Shown: positions 59,423-64,000 of the stretch, one piece after another
Layout: each line of letters opens with the position of its first letter
How positions within the stretch are numbered: position 1 is the first letter of the stretch
DNA from: Sinosporangium siamense
GTDB lineage: Bacteria; Actinomycetota; Actinomycetes; Streptosporangiales; Streptosporangiaceae
Assembly (NCBI RefSeq): GCF_016863435.1
Contig: NZ_BOOW01000034.1
Span: forward strand, 124,001 to 188,000
Reading direction: 5' to 3'
DNA length: 64,000 bases
Notes under the pieces: model-generated
What the model saw: only the letters and a program-made list of their open reading frames with translations
What the model was told of the DNA's origin: nothing
The model's database searches: none
Position numbers and translations under genes: made by a program

Positions 59423-59995
59423 TCAGCGGCGGGGGCCGAAGAGGGTGTAAGCCCCCAGGCCGGCCGCGGTGAGGACCGCGGCCGACCAGCTCGCGACCTC
59501 GGTGTCCGGCGGGAGCAACATCCAGGTCACGATCTGGCTGCCGACGTCGGGCTCGCGCGGCGTGAAGAACGCGACGGCGAACCACGTGAACGGCGGTGCC
59601 CAGGCGTACCGGGCCCCGCCGGCGACGGCGCCGAGCGCGGTGAGCCCGATGAGGCCCGCCGTGTCGCGGACGACGAAGGCCGCCGTGGCGAGTTCTTCGT
59701 CCATGGCCTGCAACGTCAGCCACATCACCCCGGTGAGCAGCCCGCCGAGCAGGAGGTGTGCCAGGCGGACGCGTGCCCACGGGAGGGAGGCGGTGCGGTC
59801 GAGCGCCGGATCCCTGCCGCTCAGGCCGACGGAGACGAAGGTGACGCCGGCGACGAGCGCGAGAGCGGCCGCGGTGGGTCCCGTGCCTTCGGCGGGATCG
59901 CGGGAAAGTGCCCAGATCAGGCCCATCCCCACCGGCAGGCCGATCAGGGACGCGACCACGCGGCGGGAGCGGGCGTAGAGGACGGCGAACCTCAT
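59423..59995 (-). CDS. membrane protein, probable ABC transporter permease component
   Basis: From ATG 59993-59995 (overlapping the previous stop as ATGA) this is 190 residues with about five or six hydrophobic segments (VVASLIGLPVGMGLIWAL, ALALVAGVTFVSVGL, LLLGGLLTGVMWLTLQAM). A charged loop has RDPALDRTASLPWAR. The family is not recognised. Its place after an ATPase and a larger permease makes it the second transmembrane component or an accessory. Confidence 0.75.
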   Translation of the reverse strand: MRFAVLYARSRRVVASLIGLPVGMGLIWALSRDPAEGTGPTAAALALVAGVTFVSVGLSGRDPALDRTASLPWARVRLAHLLLGGLLTGVMWLTLQAMDEELATAAFVVRDTAGLIGLTALGAVAGGARYAWAPPFTWFAVAFFTPREPDVGSQIVTWMLLPPDTEVASWSAAVLTAAGLGAYTLFGPRR

Positions 59996-61392
59996 CGGGT
60001 GGTCCCCTGGAGCGCGCCAAGCGGGTCGCCCTGGCACGACAGCCCCGCCGTACGCACCGCGGTGAGGCGGGCTACCTGCTCCTCCGCGGGCAGGGCGCGG
60101 ACGGCGTCGTAGGTCTGGCGGCTCATGGAGAGGTATCTGTCGGCCCTCGCGACCAGGCCGGGGTCGGCGGCCCGGATCGCGGACTGGAACATCCGGGCGT
60201 CCTCGGGCAGCGGGGCGAGCCCTCCCGCCAGCAACGCCGCCGAGACGTTGCGCGCGACCCCCTCGCGGAGGATCCTGTTCTCATCCCACCTCATGCCGAT
60301 GCAGGAAGGTGTGCCGGCTCCGGCGAGGAGACTGCGTTTCAGATCGTCGGCCTTCGTGCTCCGATAGGCGGGGTCGTCGAAGGACACGAGCACCGCGTGT
60401 GCGGCGCGCGGCGTCAAGCCGGAGGAGTCAACCGACATCACCGTCTCGTGCACTCCGGCCGGGGCGTTGGGCAACCGGGAGAGCAGCCGCAGCGCCTCCT
60501 CCGCGGGACCGGTGAGGAACGCGAGCCGGTCCTCATGGATCTTGGTGACGCAGACCCGCCCCTGACACACCGGTGCCGCGGCCTCCGCGTGAGGTGTGTA
60601 GATGTCGCGGTGCGCCGCGGGCAGCAGTGCCAGCGCGACGGCGGCCCCCACCAGCATCGGCAGCGGGGCGAGCAGCCGCCGCCACCCGGAGCCTGCGGTG
60701 AGCAGCACGACCCCGGTCGCGGCGACACTCAGCATCCAGACCGCCTGCCCGAGATCGACGCGGCCGGCGACGGTGACGAACACGCTGCCGACCTCCGGCA
60801 GGGCGGGAGACAACAGCCCGAGCCGGTTGAACCCCATGTCGGAAGCGATCACCCCCAAGACGGTGAAGGCGACCATCCCGGTGAGGGCGAGGGCCGGCGG
60901 GGTGAGCGTGTACGGCAGAGCACACCCGAGGCCCATCCCCAGCAGGGCCGCGGCTGCGAGTGCCAGCACCCCGACGAGCAGCGGCGTCACCCAGCCGAGG
61001 TGGAAGTACGCACCTCTCGCCGACACCTGCGCCGCCGCGACGGCGAACAGCACGAGATAGGCCAGCGCGAACGTCAGCGTCAGCGCGCCCGCGTTCAGCG
61101 CCTTGCGCATCCAGGCGGGGCGGGGCGTGGTGCCGAACAGCTCCGCCACGTTGCTGCGGCGGTCGCGCAGCCCCTGCAACGCGCCCAGGCCCAGCGCCAG
61201 GGGCCACAGGAACAACATCAGCCAGCGCAACCACTGCACCGCCGACATCCACTCGACCGTCCACTTTGTGGATCCGCGTGTCCAGGGCCCGCTGAGCCCG
61301 AAGAGGAACGCGAGCGCCGCCCCCAGCAGCAGCGCCGCCGCCCAGGGTGCGAACGAGCGCCGCAGTTCGACGTGGAAGACTCGCGCGTTCAC
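59992..61392 (-). CDS. ABC transporter permease with C-terminal extracytoplasmic domain
   Basis: The 466-residue product has about six N-terminal and further central hydrophobic segments (to about residue 265) in the ABC-2 style. About 190 soluble residues follow, with Cys in APVCQGRVCVTKIHED, PSCIGMRW and LSCQGDP. It is coupled to the ATPase upstream (GTGA) and the small membrane protein downstream (ATGA). Confidence 0.82.
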   Translation of the reverse strand: MNARVFHVELRRSFAPWAAALLLGAALAFLFGLSGPWTRGSTKWTVEWMSAVQWLRWLMLFLWPLALGLGALQGLRDRRSNVAELFGTTPRPAWMRKALNAGALTLTFALAYLVLFAVAAAQVSARGAYFHLGWVTPLLVGVLALAAAALLGMGLGCALPYTLTPPALALTGMVAFTVLGVIASDMGFNRLGLLSPALPEVGSVFVTVAGRVDLGQAVWMLSVAATGVVLLTAGSGWRRLLAPLPMLVGAAVALALLPAAHRDIYTPHAEAAAPVCQGRVCVTKIHEDRLAFLTGPAEEALRLLSRLPNAPAGVHETVMSVDSSGLTPRAAHAVLVSFDDPAYRSTKADDLKRSLLAGAGTPSCIGMRWDENRILREGVARNVSAALLAGGLAPLPEDARMFQSAIRAADPGLVARADRYLSMSRQTYDAVRALPAEEQVARLTAVRTAGLSCQGDPLGALQGTTR

Positions 61393-62198
61393 CAGGCCCC
61401 CCGATCGCCCGAGTGCGGGGCGAGCAGTGCGGAGTAACCGCGTTCGATGGGGCTGTCGCCCACATGCTCGGGGCCTCCCGCCGCGGCGAGCTCGTCCGGG
61501 CTGCCCTGGAAGACCAGGCGGCCTTCGGCGACCAGCACCACGTCGGTGCAGGCCGCCGCCACGTCCTCGACGAGGTGGGTGGAGACGACGACGCAGCAGT
61601 CGAGGCCGAGTTGCTGGAGAAGCTCGCGGAACCGCAGTCGCTGCGCCGGGTCGAGCCCGACGGTCGGCTCGTCGAGCAGGAGGATCCGCGGGTCGTTGAC
61701 GATCGCCTGGGCTATCCCGGCCCGCCGCACCATTCCGCCGGACAACGTCTTGAGGCGGTGGTCGGCCCGGTCGGCCAGCCCCACCCGTTCGACGGCGCGT
61801 TGCACCGCGCCGGGGACCTCTTTGCCTGGCACCTCCTTCAACCAGGCCATGTATTCGACGAACTCGCGTACGGTGAACCGCTTGTAGTAGCCGAACTCCT
61901 GCGGGAGATAGCCGATGCGGCGGCGCAGCTCTCGTTTGTCGGCGAGCGCGCGGAGCGGCGTCCCGAAGAGTTCCAGGGTGCCGCCCGAAGGGTGCAGCAC
62001 CGTGGCGAGGGTCCGGATGAGGGTGGTCTTGCCCGCGCCGTTCGGGCCGAGCATCCCGTGCACGCCGGTGCCGAGCGCCAGGTCCATCCCGTCGACGGCC
62101 TTCCTCCGGCGGCCGACGGTGACCTCCAGGCCCTCGGCCCGGATCTCAAACGCATATTTCGCCGGCGCGAGGTCGGCCGAGCCGATCGATCGCGTCAT
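61389..62198 (-). CDS. ABC transporter ATPase (ABC-2 type exporter)
   Basis: From ATG 62196-62198 (AGAGGAAC upstream) this is 269 residues. Walker A is GPNGAGKTTLIRTLAT, signature LSGGMVRRAGIAQAI and Walker B ILLLDEPTVGLDP, with switch His in VSTHLVEDV. The layout is that of multidrug or antimicrobial-peptide ABC-2 exporters. It follows the anti-sigma factor gene by 37 bases, so the transporter is likely in the sigma factor's regulon. Confidence 0.93.
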   Translation of the reverse strand: MTRSIGSADLAPAKYAFEIRAEGLEVTVGRRRKAVDGMDLALGTGVHGMLGPNGAGKTTLIRTLATVLHPSGGTLELFGTPLRALADKRELRRRIGYLPQEFGYYKRFTVREFVEYMAWLKEVPGKEVPGAVQRAVERVGLADRADHRLKTLSGGMVRRAGIAQAIVNDPRILLLDEPTVGLDPAQRLRFRELLQQLGLDCCVVVSTHLVEDVAAACTDVVLVAEGRLVFQGSPDELAAAGGPEHVGDSPIERGYSALLAPHSGDRGAW

Positions 62199-62235
62199 GG
62201 GGGTTCCTCTCGATGGGACAGCATTGGATATCGGT

Positions 62236-63051
62236 TCAGCGGTGGATCGCCAAGGAGGTGTAGTTGTTCCTGCGCAGGACGACGAGCACGGCGCCGAGCG
62301 CGCCAAGCGCGGCCCAGACGGGCATGCTGCCGGGCTGAAGTGCGAAGACGCCGTCATGCAAGGCCGCGGACGACGCCACGATCACGGTCGCCCACGCCGA
62401 CATGAGCGCCACCGCGGCGCGCGTCATGCCGATCAGTGAGCCGAGGCCGAGGGTTCCGGTGGTGAAGGCCAGCGAGGGTAGGAGCCATTGCGCGAGGGAG
62501 ATCCCGGTGAGCGCCCCCGCCACCAGCAGCACCGGCATCACGGCGACCAGTACGACGGCGGTGCGCCTGAGCACCAGCGGCAGCCCCGCACGCGGCGAGG
62601 AGATCGTCAGCTCGTAGGCGGGGTCGAGCCCGCGCGACCACGCGGCGGCGACGCCGAGCGCCGGGAGCACAGGGGCGGCGAGCAGCATCGGAGTGACGCC
62701 GACCGCCCCCAGCAGGTGACCGGCGACCACGAGGAAGAGCGTGGCCATGACCGTCGTGACGAACCACGACATCATGGCCGGCGGCCACCAGGTGGCCGAT
62801 CTGCGCACCCACCGCCGCGCCTGCGGCGTCGGCGGCACCGCATGCAGGCGGGGGGTGAGCTCCGCCCAGACGCCCGCCACCAGGGCGGACACCTCGGGTG
62901 CCCTTTCGCCGACGAGGTCGGCGAGATGCCGGCGGCAGTCGCCGCAGGACTCAAGGTGCGACTCCAGCGCCCACAGCTCGTCGGTCGCGATCCCGCCGCC
63001 CCCGCCCGCGTAGCGGCCGATGAGGCTCACCGAGGGATGCCGCGGCGTCAT
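62236..63051 (-). CDS. anti-sigma factor with zinc-type motif and membrane domain
   Basis: From ATG 63049-63051 with GGGGAGGTGG upstream this is 271 residues. The N-terminal cytoplasmic part holds HLESCGDCRRHLADLV, the HxxxCxxC zinc anti-sigma motif. About six hydrophobic segments follow from residue 90, more than the usual single segment. It probably holds the adjacent sigma factor inactive at the membrane. It begins 58 bases after the sigma gene stop. Confidence 0.88.
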   Translation of the reverse strand: MTPRHPSVSLIGRYAGGGGGIATDELWALESHLESCGDCRRHLADLVGERAPEVSALVAGVWAELTPRLHAVPPTPQARRWVRRSATWWPPAMMSWFVTTVMATLFLVVAGHLLGAVGVTPMLLAAPVLPALGVAAAWSRGLDPAYELTISSPRAGLPLVLRRTAVVLVAVMPVLLVAGALTGISLAQWLLPSLAFTTGTLGLGSLIGMTRAAVALMSAWATVIVASSAALHDGVFALQPGSMPVWAALGALGAVLVVLRRNNYTSLAIHR

Positions 63052-63109
63052 GCCGCCACCTCCCCGGCACATCGTGGCGGCGGCCAGGAGGCCGCGGTGT
63101 TCCACCAAG

Positions 63110-63670
63110 TCATGACAGCGCCTCCCGCATCGCGTTTCTGGCCCGCCTGGCGCGGGTCTTGACGGTGCCCTCGGGCAGCCCGAGCAGGACGGCGGTCTCG
63201 CGTACGGTCAAGCCGTCGAGGACGAGTGCCTGAAGGACCTGCCGGAGCTCCGGCGCGAGCCGCCCCAGCGCGTCGCCGAGCTCACCGCCGACGGTGCGGG
63301 CCAGCGCCTCCTCCTCGGCCGCCGGGGCGAGTCGCTCGCTCGCGAGCGCGGCGGGCGGATCGGTGTCGTGGGCGCGGCGGCGGTAGGCATCGACGAGCCG
63401 CCGCGCCGCGATCGTCCACAACCACCCCACCGCCGTGCCGCCCGCGGCGACGCCGGCGAACGCCCCCGCAGCCCGCCACACCGCCAGATAGGTCTCCTGC
63501 ATGACCTCGGCCACGATGTGGTCGTCGGCGCAGCGGCGGCGCAGCCGTACGGCCATCCAAGGAGAGGTGCGGCGGTAGAGCTCCTCGAACGCGGCCCGGT
63601 CGCCGCGTGCGGTGAGCCGGACGAGGTGCTCCTCGTCGGTCTCGTCAAGATTGGACTTGCCTCTTCGCAC
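63110..63670 (-). CDS. ECF-type RNA polymerase sigma factor
   Basis: From the GTG at 63668-63670 this is 186 residues; upstream in-frame starts exist to 63877 but lack ribosome-binding sites. Region 2 reads RAAFEELYRRTSPWMAVRLRRRCADDHIVAEVMQETYLAVWR. Region 4 is LAPELRQVLQALVLDGLTVRETAVLLGLPEGTVKTRARRARNAMREAL. It heads a five-gene operon with its anti-sigma factor and an ABC exporter. Confidence 0.92.
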   Translation of the reverse strand: MRRGKSNLDETDEEHLVRLTARGDRAAFEELYRRTSPWMAVRLRRRCADDHIVAEVMQETYLAVWRAAGAFAGVAAGGTAVGWLWTIAARRLVDAYRRRAHDTDPPAALASERLAPAAEEEALARTVGGELGDALGRLAPELRQVLQALVLDGLTVRETAVLLGLPEGTVKTRARRARNAMREALS

Positions 63671-63855
63671 ACTTAGCCAGACGCGGGGCTCCCGCCGTAC
63701 GGTTTTCCCCTTCGAGTGATCTGTGTCACAGCAGTGCCCTCGTGTGGAAGCGAGATCGTGTCGTGCGAAAGATCTCCATAGGTGTAGCGGAGCCATAGGA
63801 TTAATCCCATTCGTCCCACAGGCACCATGGGCATAGTTTTTATCCGGGGGTAACC
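63671..63855. promoter_or_regulatory. divergent promoter gap of the sigma operon and the methyltransferase
   Basis: About 185 bases containing AT-rich spots (GGATTAATCCC at 63798-63808, a short palindrome; CATAGTTTTTATCC at 63831). It should hold both promoters. No gene seen. Confidence 0.4.
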
Positions 63856-64000
63856 GTGTCCGAGCTCGAACGAGCACATCCAGGCGTCGACCCCACCGTG
63901 CCCAGCTCGGCGCGGGTCTACGACTACCTCCTAGGCGGCAAGGACCATCTCGCCGTGGACCGTGCCATCGCCGAACGGCTGCTCTCGGTCGCCCCCGACA
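63856..64000 (+). CDS. SAM-dependent methyltransferase, Methyltransf_19/DUF574 type (3' end outside window)
   Basis: The GTG start at 63856 follows GGGGG and gives 48 visible residues. The N-terminal signature PSSARVYDYLLGGKDHLAVDRAIAE is characteristic of the Methyltransf_19 family, which is expanded in Streptosporangiales and Streptomyces. Substrate unknown. The C-terminal SAM-binding part lies outside the window. Confidence 0.88.
   Translation, partial: MSELERAHPGVDPTVPSSARVYDYLLGGKDHLAVDRAIAERLLSVAPD

Noticed and set aside
1..64000. tRNA or rRNA genes
   Set aside because: GTTCGA-like stretches (for example 14566 and 56250) do not have a T-arm, acceptor stem or CCA context. No rRNA sequence is seen.

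Overview
The window is a high-GC, actinomycete-type chromosome segment: GC-rich third codon positions, many GTG starts and GTGA/ATGA gene overlaps. DctA/CitA-type two-component genes, YcaO RiPP genes, duplicated ClpP genes and a terminal SAM-methyltransferase of the Methyltransf_19 type fit a Streptosporangiales-like or related actinomycete. That placement is inference; no rRNA or other marker gene lies here.

Layout. 0-5 kb: tail of a secreted protein, then a citrate/C4-dicarboxylate-type response regulator and sensor kinase divergent from a DctA-type symporter. 4.7-6.4 kb: a phage-head-protease-associated small protein and two ClpP peptidases. 6.7-16.1 kb: the most striking locus, a RiPP operon on the minus strand. 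It encodes a 31-residue precursor, an E1/ocin-ThiF-like partner, a CocE-like pseudo-hydrolase, two YcaO proteins and a FecB/FecC/FecE-type metallophore importer, and it is divergent from an MFS exporter. The shared promoter region carries two Zur/Fur-like boxes, which suggests a metal-regulated peptide metallophore system. 16.2-19.6 kb: a small secreted protein, a DHA2 drug exporter under a SoxR-type box, and an ArsR/CDF metal-efflux pair. 19.8-20.1 kb: a short orphan type I-E-like CRISPR array.

20.1-35.9 kb: a minus-strand catabolic operon of up to 13 genes. It holds HyuA, HyuB fused to an acetone-carboxylase-gamma-like tail, LigB, LigA, MarR, a ribose-type ABC importer, IclR, dienelactone hydrolase, two alpha/beta hydrolases and a class II aldolase, preceded by a Tat-exported amidohydrolase. 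Together these suggest uptake, carboxylation and ring cleavage of an aromatic or ketone-like compound. 36-44 kb: a membrane protein, a MerR/thioredoxin pair with overlapping genes, a glycosyltransferase, a glutamine-amidotransferase-like protein and secreted or membrane hypotheticals. 44.2-51.2 kb: a Ser/Thr kinase with a seven-bladed WD40 sensor, a heterodimeric ABC exporter with one degenerate ATP site, and an enoyl-CoA hydratase.

51.2-59.2 kb is a decayed, recombined zone. It contains an amidinotransferase fragment, a P450 with a small translationally coupled ORF, truncated MFS, S1 protease, DJ-1/PfpI and MmpL genes, a frameshifted lipoprotein and a two-repeat CRISPR-like element. It also holds an apparently intact secreted HNH-like nuclease with a small membrane-anchored partner. 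59.4-63.7 kb is an ECF sigma / zinc anti-sigma / ABC transporter operon. The window ends inside a methyltransferase gene.
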